Positions 35,934 through 44,615 of a stretch of DNA of 64,000 nucleotides are shown here, piece by piece. A program made the translations under genes and the position numbers. The notes beneath the pieces are model-generated. The model saw only the letters and a program-made list of their open reading frames with translations, did not search any database and was not told where the DNA came from. This stretch comes from Faecalicatena contorta (lineage in GTDB: Bacteria > Bacillota > Clostridia > Lachnospirales > Lachnospiraceae): contig NZ_JAFBIY010000001.1 of the NCBI RefSeq assembly GCF_021531975.1, positions 186,001 through 250,000 of the forward strand. The letters run 5' to 3'. Each line of letters begins with the position of its first letter. Position 1 is the first letter of the stretch.

Positions 35934-36989
35934 ATGAAGAAGAGATTAGCGGCAGCAGTTGTCGGCGTAATGTCATTGGCAATGCTTATGACGGGATGTG
36001 AGGCAAGTAAGGGCCTTGAGACAGATGAACTGACGATTACGCAGTATAAGGGTGTAGAAGTAGATCAGGTAGATAAGCCGGAAGAAGTTACAGATGAAGA
36101 AGTAGAAAGTACGATTCAGTCTATCCTGGAGTCTCATGCGGAGACTGCTGAGATTACAGACAGAGCCGTAGAGAATGGAGATACAGTTAATATTGATTTT
36201 GCGGGAAAAATCGGCGGAGAAGAATTTGACGGTGGTTCTTCTACAGATTATCCGCTGACGATCGGTTCCGGTACATTTATTGAGGGATTTGAGGACAGTG
36301 TGATCGGTCACAATATCGGCGATACGTATGACTGGGAAGGCAAGTTCCCGGATGACTATGCGGCAGCCGATTATGCAGGAAAGGATGTTACATTTACAAT
36401 TACGGTAAAGAGTATTACAGAGCAGAAGCTTCCGGAGCTTAACGATGAATTTGTAAAGAGTGTTTCCGAAGAGTCAAAGACAGTAAAAGAGTACAAAAAA
36501 GAGATTAAGAAACAGCTGGAAGAGGATGCCGAGACCACATACAATGATTCATTAAGTGCAGAAGTATGGGAGAAGGTACTGGATAATACTACAGTTAACA
36601 AATATCCGGAAGATGAGATCAAGGAGTTAAGTGATTCCCTCATTTCCCAGTATAAATCAGCAGCAGAGTACAGCGGTATGGAGTACGAAGAGTTCATCGA
36701 GCAGAACATGGGATATAGTGTGGAAGAGTTTGAAAAGCAGGTAGAAGAGGCTGCAAAAGCAAATAATAAACAGATCATGGTCACAAAGGCAATTGCAGAT
36801 AAGGAAAAGATTACTCTGGACGACAAGACATACGAAAGTGAGTTAAAAGAACTGGCAGATATGTATGGATATGAGGATGTAGATGCTCTTAAGGAAGCAG
36901 CAGAAGAGGAAGATCTTAAGAATATCATTCTGAATAACCTGGTAAAAGAGTGGCTTGTTGAACATTGTGTTCAGGTGGCATCAGAATAA
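35934..36989 (+). CDS. Lipoprotein FKBP/trigger-factor-like peptidyl-prolyl isomerase
   Basis: A 351-residue protein with lipobox LAMLMTGC (Cys 22). An FKBP domain (VENGDTVNIDFAGKIGGEEF, GTFIEGFEDSVIGHNIGD) is followed by a trigger-factor C-terminal helical chaperone region (KEYKKEIKKQLEEDAETTYN onward). The ribosome-binding N-terminal domain of trigger factor is absent and replaced by the signal, so this is an extracytoplasmic foldase. It stands alone, with its own terminator at 37047. Confidence 0.86.
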   Translation: MKKRLAAAVVGVMSLAMLMTGCEASKGLETDELTITQYKGVEVDQVDKPEEVTDEEVESTIQSILESHAETAEITDRAVENGDTVNIDFAGKIGGEEFDGGSSTDYPLTIGSGTFIEGFEDSVIGHNIGDTYDWEGKFPDDYAAADYAGKDVTFTITVKSITEQKLPELNDEFVKSVSEESKTVKEYKKEIKKQLEEDAETTYNDSLSAEVWEKVLDNTTVNKYPEDEIKELSDSLISQYKSAAEYSGMEYEEFIEQNMGYSVEEFEKQVEEAAKANNKQIMVTKAIADKEKITLDDKTYESELKELADMYGYEDVDALKEAAEEEDLKNIILNNLVKEWLVEHCVQVASE

Positions 36990-37046
36990 TATTGACGAAA
37001 CAGAAGCAGTTTTGTATAATATCTTTGTATTAGGCGAAGCCTTGAT

Positions 37047-37088
37047 CCACGTTTGTTAGGGAAAATTCCTGACAAACGTGGTTTTTTT
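37047..37088 (+). terminator. Intrinsic terminator of the PPIase gene
   Basis: Arms CCACGTTTGT and ACAAACGTGG, with an inner AGG/CCT extension, are followed by seven T. Confidence 0.85.
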
Positions 37089-37270
37089 ATCTCAGTCGAA
37101 GAAGACTCCTACTTCTATAAGTGGTGAGCAATAAGAAATTTGTCTCAGTGGGAGTTCAATCTCCGACTGAGATAAACGCTCCGCGAGGATGCGCAGCGAT
37201 TCTGAGGAGAAAGATGTCAGCTGAAGCTGACCAGAATCGCGCGCCAAGTCTCACGCGCGTTCGACTTGAA
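37089..37270 (+). repeat. Structured intergenic element with GNRA-loop hairpin, copy 1 (family unknown)
   Basis: No gene is seen in 36990-37292. After the terminator come several hairpins: ACTT-CTAT-AAGT near 37110-37125; CTCAGTG-GGAG with CTCC-G-ACTGAG (37144-37170); a hairpin with CGC/GCG and TCC/GGA stems, one bulged T and a GCGA tetraloop (37177-37193); CGATTCTG (37197-37204) pairing with CAGAATCG (37232-37239) around GTCAGC-TGAA-GCTGAC (37216-37231); and AAGTC/GACTT (37246-37267). A third CTCAGT at 37091 can compete for the ACTGAG at 37165. The GCGA hairpin recurs at 44489. It may be an RNA, an IS200/IS605-type end remnant or a small repeat; I cannot decide. Confidence 0.55.
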
Positions 37271-37292
37271 TATATGATTATTGGAGGTTATT

Positions 37293-38162
37293 ATGGGGAA
37301 TAACAAAAATGTATATCATACGTTAATGTCAGTGCTGGCAGTGGTAGTGGGGAACTTTCTGTATGCACTGACAGTTACATTATTTCTGCTGCCGGCGAAT
37401 CTGGTGACCGGCGGGACGACGGGAATGGCGCTTACGGTGCACTATCTGACGGGGATTCCGATATCCGGTTTTGTGCTTGTTTTCAATGTGCTTATGCTGC
37501 TTCTGGGGTATAAGGTGCTGGGAAAGACATTTGCATCTACAACACTTGCAAGTACATTTCTTTACCCGTTCGCTCTTGAGCTTTTCCAACGATTACTACC
37601 CGGGATGGTATTGACCGAGGATCTGTTACTGTGCACATTGTTCTCTGGTCTGGGCATCGGCATATCCCTTGGAATCGTCATTCGCTCCGGCGCATCTACC
37701 GGCGGCATGGATATTCCACCGCTTGTGCTTAAGAAGTATTTTCGTATTCCGGTGTCTGTCAGCATGTATGCATTTGATGTGTGCATTTTGCTGTCACAGG
37801 CATTCTTCCGAAAAGCAGAAAATATTCTTTACGGAATCGTACTTGTATTGATTTATACTATTGTTCTTGATAAGATGCTATTGATGGGAACAACACGGAC
37901 AGAAGTGCGGATTGTCAGTGACAGGTCAAGAGAAATCTGCAATGCAATCCTGGGAGAGATTGATCGTGGTGTGACGCTGCTGGATGGTGAGAGCGGATAT
38001 ATGCACAATAAAATGCAGATGGTGTTCAGCGTCGTTTCTAATCGGGAACTGCCAAAAGTAGAGCGTATTGTTCACAGTATAGATCCGGAGTGTTTTCTTG
38101 TGGTAAGCCGTGTGAGTGAAGTAAGAGGACGAGGATTCTCGTTGAATAAGAAATATGAGTAA
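37293..38162 (+). CDS. YitT family membrane protein
   Basis: ATG 37293 follows TTGGAGGT; 289 residues. Five or six membrane segments (first FLYALTVTLFLLPANLVTGG, then SGASTGGMDIPPLV) are followed by a cytoplasmic DUF2179 domain (DRGVTLLDGESGYMHNKMQM to IDPECFLVVSRVSEVRGRGF). This is the DUF161/DUF2179 order of YitT proteins. Their function is not established; transport is suspected. Confidence 0.87.
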   Translation: MGNNKNVYHTLMSVLAVVVGNFLYALTVTLFLLPANLVTGGTTGMALTVHYLTGIPISGFVLVFNVLMLLLGYKVLGKTFASTTLASTFLYPFALELFQRLLPGMVLTEDLLLCTLFSGLGIGISLGIVIRSGASTGGMDIPPLVLKKYFRIPVSVSMYAFDVCILLSQAFFRKAENILYGIVLVLIYTIVLDKMLLMGTTRTEVRIVSDRSREICNAILGEIDRGVTLLDGESGYMHNKMQMVFSVVSNRELPKVERIVHSIDPECFLVVSRVSEVRGRGFSLNKKYE

Positions 38163-38194
38163 AGTGGTATCATATGCCAGAAGAGGGGTACAAT

Positions 38195-40126
38195 ATGGGA
38201 AAAGAATTAAGAATGGAAATGCGCAAAATCCGTACAGCTTCGTTAGGAAAAGAGGCTTGTGTGCCGGACTTGGAGGGAGAAAGTATTCTGCAGAATCAGC
38301 TTCGGTTTCAGTTACCGGAAGATGCAGAATTATATGAGGGATACGGAAGAGTGAAGAACGCATATCCTTACCGACAGAGGAATGGATACAACAGAACCCT
38401 TAAGGAGAATGAGGTGCAGACGGCTGTTCTGGAAAATCAATATCTGAAAGCAGTGTTTCTTCCAGAATATGGCGGCAGACTTTGGGAGCTTTGGGATAAG
38501 GAAAAAGGGGAAAATCTGCTGTATACGAATGATGTTATACGTTTTAGCAATCTTGCCGTGAGAAATGCCTGGTTCAGCGGCGGTGTGGAATGGAACATTG
38601 GTGTGATCGGGCATACTCCGTTTACCACAGAGCAGATGTATGTGGCACAGACCAGAGATGAAAAGGGGAATGCGGTACTTCGTATGTATGAGTATGAAAG
38701 AATCCGTAATGTAACATATCAGATGGATTTCTGGCTTGAGGAAGATTCCCGTTTTCTGAACTGCCGTATGCGAATTGTGAATGAGAATTCAGAAGTCGTT
38801 CCTATGTACTGGTGGAGCAACATGGCAGTTCCTGAGTTTGAAGGCGGCAGGATTATTGTTCCGGCGAAAGCTGCGTATACAACAGTGAATAAGGAAGTGC
38901 AGAAGGTTGACATTCCTATGGTAAGAGGTGTGGATGTTACGGATTATAAAAAGATTCCGAAATCTGTAGATTATTTCTTTGAGATCAACGAGGATATGCC
39001 AAAGTACATTGCTAATGTGAATGAGAGAGGATACGGGCTTCTGCAGATGTCAACAGGAAGGCTTAAAAGTCGGAAGCTGTTTTCCTGGGGAAGCCAGAAG
39101 GCTTCTGACCATTGGCAGGAATTCCTGACGGAAAATGCCGGAAGATATATTGAAATCCAGGCGGGACTTGCCAAGACGCAGTATGGATGTATCCCTATGG
39201 CACCAAATACAGCGTGGGAGTGGATGGAGCAATACGGAGCAATTCAGATCGAACCAGATCAGCTTCAGGTTACGCATGAAGAACGAAGCGCGCAAGTGAC
39301 AGAAATGTTGCTGCAAAAAGGATATCATAAGCAATTGGAAGAAAAGCTGAAGGAATCAAAAACTACAGCATTAAAGGAAGCAGAACTGATAAAGGCAGGA
39401 AGTGGATATGGAGTGCTCGGTGTTCACGGTAATCGCACCAGTCATCTGGAATTCGTGGATGAAAAAGGAGATTACAGCCGCTGGAAAGCATTTATAGAAG
39501 GAGGCAGACTGCACTGTCCAAAACCAGAGAAAAGACCAGGTGTATTTTTAAGCGATGCAGAAAGCTTTGACAGATTGAAGGAAGCTGTCAAGGGCGAAGA
39601 GCGAAACAACTGGTATGCACATTACCACCTGGGGATTCGTTATTCTATTGCCGGAAGATTGAAAAAGGCAGAGCGGGAGTTTCAGGCATCAATCGATCTG
39701 GAAGAAAATGCCTGGGCTCTTCACGGACTGGCTTGCCTGTACGTGCAAAAGGGAGACAGAAGACAGGCGGTTCGAAGTATTTTAAGAGGAATGAAATTAC
39801 AGAAAAACAGAAGATCCTATCAAAAAGAAGGATTCAAAATATTGCTACGCTGCGAAGCATATGAAGAAGTATGTTCTGATTATGAGAAACTAAGCGAAAA
39901 ACTGCAGGTTGACAGTCGACTGCGATTTTATTATATCAAAGCGCTTGGTGAGACAGGAAAGCAGAAAGAGGCATATGCACTTCTGGAAGAAAATGGAGGA
40001 CTGGTACTGGATGATATCCGTGAAGGCGAGGAATCTCTGGGAGAGCTTTGGAAGAAGCTGCATGATGCCATTTCGGAGGAAGAAGAGGAAGTGCCTTACA
40101 AGTATCAGTTTATGGCATTTGAGTAA
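38195..40126 (+). CDS. DUF5107 (mutarotase-fold) protein with TPR tail
   Basis: ATG 38195 is preceded by GAGGGG; 643 residues. The N-terminal half has the beta-sandwich pattern of DUF5107 (AVFLPEYGGRLWELWDKEKG, AWFSGGVEWNIGVIGH, MYWWSNMAVPEFEG), related to aldose-mutarotase-like folds of glycoside-handling enzymes. The C-terminal part has TPR-like helices (YHLGIRYSIAGRLKKAEREF, ALHGLACLYVQKGDRRQAV). No signal peptide, so it is cytoplasmic. It stands before an AraC regulator and a sugar ABC transporter, consistent with work on imported glycans. Confidence 0.8.
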   Translation: MGKELRMEMRKIRTASLGKEACVPDLEGESILQNQLRFQLPEDAELYEGYGRVKNAYPYRQRNGYNRTLKENEVQTAVLENQYLKAVFLPEYGGRLWELWDKEKGENLLYTNDVIRFSNLAVRNAWFSGGVEWNIGVIGHTPFTTEQMYVAQTRDEKGNAVLRMYEYERIRNVTYQMDFWLEEDSRFLNCRMRIVNENSEVVPMYWWSNMAVPEFEGGRIIVPAKAAYTTVNKEVQKVDIPMVRGVDVTDYKKIPKSVDYFFEINEDMPKYIANVNERGYGLLQMSTGRLKSRKLFSWGSQKASDHWQEFLTENAGRYIEIQAGLAKTQYGCIPMAPNTAWEWMEQYGAIQIEPDQLQVTHEERSAQVTEMLLQKGYHKQLEEKLKESKTTALKEAELIKAGSGYGVLGVHGNRTSHLEFVDEKGDYSRWKAFIEGGRLHCPKPEKRPGVFLSDAESFDRLKEAVKGEERNNWYAHYHLGIRYSIAGRLKKAEREFQASIDLEENAWALHGLACLYVQKGDRRQAVRSILRGMKLQKNRRSYQKEGFKILLRCEAYEEVCSDYEKLSEKLQVDSRLRFYYIKALGETGKQKEAYALLEENGGLVLDDIREGEESLGELWKKLHDAISEEEEEVPYKYQFMAFE

Positions 40127-40143
40127 GGAAGGAGAAGGATGTG

Positions 40144-41285
40144 ATGAACATGGAAGTGTACAAATCCATGTGTTACAGTCTGGCAAAAGCATATACTACA
40201 GGAGTTCGTCTGTACAAGAACGAACTCCCTTTATATTATTACTCTCCTTATAATATGGAGCCGGATCCAGTGGCTCCTTTTTTGCACCAGATCATCCATT
40301 CGGAGCATGAAGTTGGAATTATAACTACTTCTTTGTACCAGTTCTATGCGTTTATGACTTTAAAACCAGGCCTTCGCCTGATTATTGGACCAACGCGGGC
40401 GCTTACAGATACAGGAAAAGAGATGGATGAACTGTTGGCAATCCTGCGGATTGGTCAGGAGGAAAAGGAGAATTATGTAAGATGGCTGTGTAGTGCGCCG
40501 CTGATTAATATTGAGAGACTGGCATGGCTTCTGATGTCTCTGGTAACAGTACTGCAGGGGCGTCCTCTATCCATTGAGGATGTGTGGATGGAGAGACCAC
40601 CGAAAAGCAGCCGAAAGGAAGTTCAGACGGAAGCAATTGGAAATCGGATGAATAATATGGAAGATATGGGGATTTCCCAGGCGATAAGGCAGAGCCTCAG
40701 CTGGGAACAGTTGCCGGTGATGGACTATGCCAGATGAAGAACTGGGGGATCGGCATGTCATCTTGTGTATCAAGAGCTGCGATTCAAGGAGGGCTTGATC
40801 CGCAACATGCTTTCCTTATGACAAATCTGTATATACAAAAAATGGAACTTATGCAGGATATTTCGACGGTGGAACGGCTCGTTCAGGAGATGATACTTGA
40901 TTTTGCCGAACAGGTGGAGAAATTACGTCTTTTGGCAGGTAATGGAAGTCAGTTTTGCCGGTTGTGTGTGCAGTATATCTCTCAGAATATTTTTTCTTCT
41001 ATTCGGATCGAAAACATGGCGAAAGAACTGGGGTATAACAGATCCTATATGTGTAGTCATTTTACAAAAGAGATGGGTGTAACGTTGAATCAATATATTC
41101 AACAGGAAAAAGTAGAAGAGGCAAAACGGTTACTTCAGTTCAGTGATCGAAATCTGAGTGAGATAGCAAGTCTCCTGAGTTTTTCTTCACAGAGCCATTT
41201 CCAGACAGTTTTCAAGAAAATGACTGGAGAAACTCCATTATTATACCGAAAACAAATGAAAATTATGAGTGAGAAGACACACTAA
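40144..41285 (+). pseudogene. AraC-family regulator split by a frameshift
   Basis: The first frame (40144-40737) encodes an AraC N-terminal region and stops right after LPVMDYAR. A second frame from ATG 40734 begins MKNWGIGMSSCVSRAAIQGG, normally mid-protein in this family, and ends with a full AraC HTH (IRIENMAKELGYNRSYMCSH, LLSFSSQSHFQTVFKKMTG). The parts join naturally around DYAR-x-MKN, so a net one-base indel at about 40731-40736 broke one gene of about 380 codons. The break created an ATGA overlap, so coupled translation of two polypeptides remains possible. It probably regulates the ABC operon downstream. Confidence 0.72.
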
Positions 41286-41348
41286 TAGAATACATAAATA
41301 AATGGCGATTATATATTATAAAAATCAATCGGTCTCGGGTTTGGAAAT

Positions 41349-41383
41349 ATAACATATGTGAAAAACACATAACATATATGAAA
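41349..41383 (+). promoter_or_regulatory. Direct repeat, candidate AraC-type operator of the sugar ABC operon
   Basis: ATAACATATGTGAAA (41349-41363) and ATAACATATATGAAA (41369-41383) match at 14 of 15 positions with a 20-base period. A TAAAAT -10 candidate lies at 41406-41411 with a poor -35, the arrangement expected of activator-dependent promoters. The rest of 41286-41449 holds no gene. Confidence 0.55.
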
Positions 41384-41449
41384 TACTAGGCAGAAAAACA
41401 CATGATAAAATATGCTTGTAAAGACCAATGAGAAAGGAAAAAATAAATT

Positions 41450-42718
41450 ATGAAAAAGAGATTGATTAGTGTATTATTAATCGCATCGATGTCTATCGCT
41501 ATGCTTGCAGGCTGCGGTGGAAGCAGTGAAAGCAGCAAGAGTACATCGGAAGGATCCGAAGGCGGAAAAATCACATTTATGGCACCTGACTGGGCAATCC
41601 CGTCAGATGAACAGCTTGCAGCATTTACAGATGACACAGGAATTGAAGTTGAAATAGCTGAAGTAGGCCGGGATGATATCCGCGAAAAAATAGCAACTGC
41701 TTCATCAGCAGGAAAATGTGCAGCAGACGTAGTTGAAGTTGACTGGTCATGGGTCGGAGAATTCTATGCAGCAGATTGGTTAGAGCCAATGGAGATTTCT
41801 GAAGAAGACAAGGCAGATATGCCGACATTGGCAACATTCTCTATTGACGGCAACGTTCTGGCAATTCCTTATGCAAATGATTACCGTCTTGCATATTACA
41901 ATAAGGAACAGTTCGCGGCAGCCGGCATTACAGAAGAGCCACAGACATGGAATGACGTTTTGGAAGACTGTAGAACATTAAAATCAACAGGAACTGTTGA
42001 TTATCCATTTGCAATTGCTCTGAATGCGGAAGAGAAAACTTCCACATGCTTAATGTGGCTGGCATATACAATGAATGGTGTTGTATGGAATGAAGATGGA
42101 ACATTCAATAAGGAATCCGTATTAGAAGCATTAAAGTATATGGAGACATTAGTAAATGAAGAGTTAGTGGCTCCAGAAGATAAGACATCTTCCGGAATGG
42201 ATGCATATATGCGTATCTGTGGCGGAACAGCAAGTTTCCTTACAGGACCGACATCTTTCGTATCCAGAAGCCAGAACGAAGAAATCTGTAATGTCGTTGG
42301 AGATATTGAAGCAATTCTCGTTCCGGGTAAAGATGCAAAAGCAACACAGACAATGCCGCTTCCAGAAGCTCTTGGTGTAATGAAAGCATCAGAAAATAAA
42401 GAAGCAGCAAAGAAATTCGTAGAATGGTATACATCTGCTGAAATGCAGAAAGAATTTAATGCAAACTTAAGCGCAATTCCTACACGTAACTCTGTTTTGG
42501 AAGAACTCATCAATGATGGAACGATTCAGAATGCAGGAGCAATGTTAGATGAAGCTAAATTAGTTGCATCTCCATTCCCGAATGGAATACCTTCTTACTA
42601 TGCTGAAATGAGCAGTGCCATGTACAATGCAATCAATAAAATGGCACGTGGCGAACTGACAGCGGAAGAAGCTTATACAGAGATGGAAACAGCTTTAAAT
42701 GCATTAATTAACGAATAA
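41450..42718 (+). CDS. Sugar ABC transporter substrate-binding lipoprotein (CUT1)
   Basis: A 422-residue lipoprotein (IASMSIAMLAGCGGSS; Cys 22), Ser-rich linker, then an extracellular family 1 binding protein (ITFMAPDWAIPSDEQLAAF, AIPYANDYRLAYYNKEQFAA, EALGVMKASENKEAAKKFVE). It delivers an oligosaccharide to the two permeases that follow. No ATPase is encoded nearby; in many Firmicutes one MsmX-like ATPase serves several such systems. The sugar is not identifiable. Confidence 0.9.
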   Translation: MKKRLISVLLIASMSIAMLAGCGGSSESSKSTSEGSEGGKITFMAPDWAIPSDEQLAAFTDDTGIEVEIAEVGRDDIREKIATASSAGKCAADVVEVDWSWVGEFYAADWLEPMEISEEDKADMPTLATFSIDGNVLAIPYANDYRLAYYNKEQFAAAGITEEPQTWNDVLEDCRTLKSTGTVDYPFAIALNAEEKTSTCLMWLAYTMNGVVWNEDGTFNKESVLEALKYMETLVNEELVAPEDKTSSGMDAYMRICGGTASFLTGPTSFVSRSQNEEICNVVGDIEAILVPGKDAKATQTMPLPEALGVMKASENKEAAKKFVEWYTSAEMQKEFNANLSAIPTRNSVLEELINDGTIQNAGAMLDEAKLVASPFPNGIPSYYAEMSSAMYNAINKMARGELTAEEAYTEMETALNALINE

Positions 42719-42736
42719 GTTCAGGAAATAATAATA

Positions 42737-43603
42737 ATGAGAAAAAAGATATTACCTTATCTTTTACTGGCACCCATGATTTTTATCATGGGTGCACTGG
42801 TATTTTGCCCGATTATTTTAACATTTTCATATAGTCTGAAAAAATGGAAACTGACATCGCCGGGAGACATTCATTTTATAGGTGGTAAAAATTATCTTGA
42901 TATTATACAATCAGATTCCTTCTGGTACAGTATGCAGAATACAGTTGTTATCCTCATATTGGTTGTAGTATTTACAACAATATTTGGATGGCTTGTTGCA
43001 GCGTTCCTGAATGTGGATGTGAAATGGTCAGGAATCCTGTTGGCGTTATCGATTCTTCCGTGGGCACTGCCGCCATTCGTAAATGGAATTTTGTGGAAGT
43101 TTGTATTCTTTTCTGGATATGGTTTTTTAAATAAATTACTGATTGGTCTGGGAATTACAGGCACACCAATTGAATTTCTAAATTCGAGATGGTCGCTTTT
43201 GATCGTTATATCAATCGTAGTTGTCTGGAGAAGTATACCGTTTATGGCGCTGGTATGTCTGGCCGGGCGGCAATCCATTCCTGTTGAGATATATGAGGCG
43301 GCAAAGGTGGATGGCGGTTCTCCGGGAACAATATTTGGTTCGATCACATTACCTCTGATGAAGCCGTTTGTTGCAGTTGGTCTTACTTCTACATCTGTAA
43401 CGGCAATCAATGTGTTTGACGAGATCGTTGCGCTTTCGGGATACAGCGATATGGGAAAAAATATTTTAATGGAAAGTTATCTGACGACATTTTCGTTCCT
43501 GAATTTTGGAAAAGGAAGTGCCATGACATACATTGTAATGGCGTTTGCGATGCTTCTTGGAATATTCTACCTTCGAAGCCTTAACAAGGAGGTGGAATAT
43601 TGA
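42737..43603 (+). CDS. Sugar ABC transporter permease (MalF type)
   Basis: A 288-residue protein with six membrane segments. The EAA loop reads IYEAAKVDGGSPGTIFGSIT followed by LPLMKP, the contact site for the ATPase. It overlaps the next permease by 4 bases and lies 18 bases after the binding-protein gene, so the three form one operon. Confidence 0.92.
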   Translation: MRKKILPYLLLAPMIFIMGALVFCPIILTFSYSLKKWKLTSPGDIHFIGGKNYLDIIQSDSFWYSMQNTVVILILVVVFTTIFGWLVAAFLNVDVKWSGILLALSILPWALPPFVNGILWKFVFFSGYGFLNKLLIGLGITGTPIEFLNSRWSLLIVISIVVVWRSIPFMALVCLAGRQSIPVEIYEAAKVDGGSPGTIFGSITLPLMKPFVAVGLTSTSVTAINVFDEIVALSGYSDMGKNILMESYLTTFSFLNFGKGSAMTYIVMAFAMLLGIFYLRSLNKEVEY

Positions 43604-44436
43604 TGAAAAAAATGAAGAAAGTCGGATATGTTCTGGCAACGATTTGTTTTTTAATCGTGACGGCAGGACCATTTATATGGACCTTTGTGATTTCTGTGAC
43701 ACCGGAGTCTACAATGTTTGCTCCAACGAGTAATCTGTTGCCGGAAAGCATTACGTTTGCAAATTATGCGGAACTATTTTCGGGCGGGCGAAGAGGAAAT
43801 ACTTTTTTTACAGGTATGTATAATTCCCTGCGGGCTGTAGGAATCACATTATGCATCGGAATCCCAATCGCCATGGTCAGTGCATATGTACTGAGCCGTA
43901 TGGAATTCAAGGGGAGAATTCTCATTAAGAATCTTCTCTTGATTACAATGGTAATCCCTGTAATGGCCACGATCATTCCTTTATATCGGATGTTTGCACT
44001 TGGGAAAATGTTGGATGATATTTTCTGGCTCAGTATGGTGTATGTGACATCATATCTGCCGATGGCAACATGGATGATATCAAATTATTTTGCGACCGTT
44101 CCAAAAGAACTGGAAGAGGCAGCCCTGATTGATGGATGCCGGAAAATGTCTGCATTTTTCCGGGTGATGCTGCCATTGTCTTACCCGGTACTGGTGTCGG
44201 TTACTTTAATAATGTTTTTACATACATGGAGTCAATTTCAGATTCCATTGATATTAGCATCCTCTATGGAGACAAAGCCGATGGCGATAGTTGTGTCTGA
44301 GTTCATGACGAAAGATACGATTCAATATGGTCTGATCGCGACCGCAGGAATGCTGGCGTTAGTGCCGCCGGTACTGGCTGCGCTGTTCTTTAGGAAATAC
44401 CTGATTTCGGGCATGATGAAGGGGGCCGTGAAGTAA
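43600..44436 (+). CDS. Sugar ABC transporter permease (MalG type)
   Basis: A 278-residue permease with six membrane segments. The start at 43600 (ATGATG) follows AAGGAGGTGG inside the upstream gene and overlaps its stop by four bases. The EAA loop LEEAALIDGCRKMSAFFRVM, then LPLSYPVLVS, is well conserved. Partner of the 42737 permease. Confidence 0.92.
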   Translation: MMKKMKKVGYVLATICFLIVTAGPFIWTFVISVTPESTMFAPTSNLLPESITFANYAELFSGGRRGNTFFTGMYNSLRAVGITLCIGIPIAMVSAYVLSRMEFKGRILIKNLLLITMVIPVMATIIPLYRMFALGKMLDDIFWLSMVYVTSYLPMATWMISNYFATVPKELEEAALIDGCRKMSAFFRVMLPLSYPVLVSVTLIMFLHTWSQFQIPLILASSMETKPMAIVVSEFMTKDTIQYGLIATAGMLALVPPVLAALFFRKYLISGMMKGAVK

Positions 44437-44485
44437 GGTTTATAGTATGAAAAAGTTATAGAAAGCATCTATATGACCATCTGAA

Positions 44486-44545
44486 ATACGCTCCGCGAGG
44501 ATGCGCAGGAATTCGGATTGTTAGTTGTTGCAATTCTGAATTGTG
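44486..44545 (+). repeat. Structured intergenic element, copy 2 (GNRA-loop hairpin)
   Basis: The 21-base core of copy 1 (ACGCTCCGCGAGG plus ATGCGCAG, 44488-44508) recurs exactly. It is again followed by a second hairpin, here GAATTCGGATTG (44509-44520) pairing imperfectly with CAATTCTGAATT (44531-44542). Neither the second hairpin sequence nor the upstream hairpins of copy 1 are conserved in detail. Confidence 0.6.
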
Positions 44546-44552
44546 TCCACAA

Positions 44553-44596
44553 AAAATAGCCGTCCTTCTCTCGTCAAAATCCAGGAACGGCTATTT
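44553..44596. terminator. Bidirectional terminator between the ABC operon and the GNAT gene
   Basis: AATAGCCGT (from 44555) pairs with ACGGCTATT (to 44595), extended by CC/GG with one mismatch; A- and T-rich flanks lie on both sides. The flanking genes converge. Confidence 0.75.
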
Positions 44597-44615
44597 CTTT
44601 AGTTTAGTTTTGCAT

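Noticed and set aside
37089-37292. A CRISPR-like or tRNA-like structure
   Set aside because: There are no regular spacers and no cloverleaf; the hairpins are irregular, so it is listed as an unassigned structured element.
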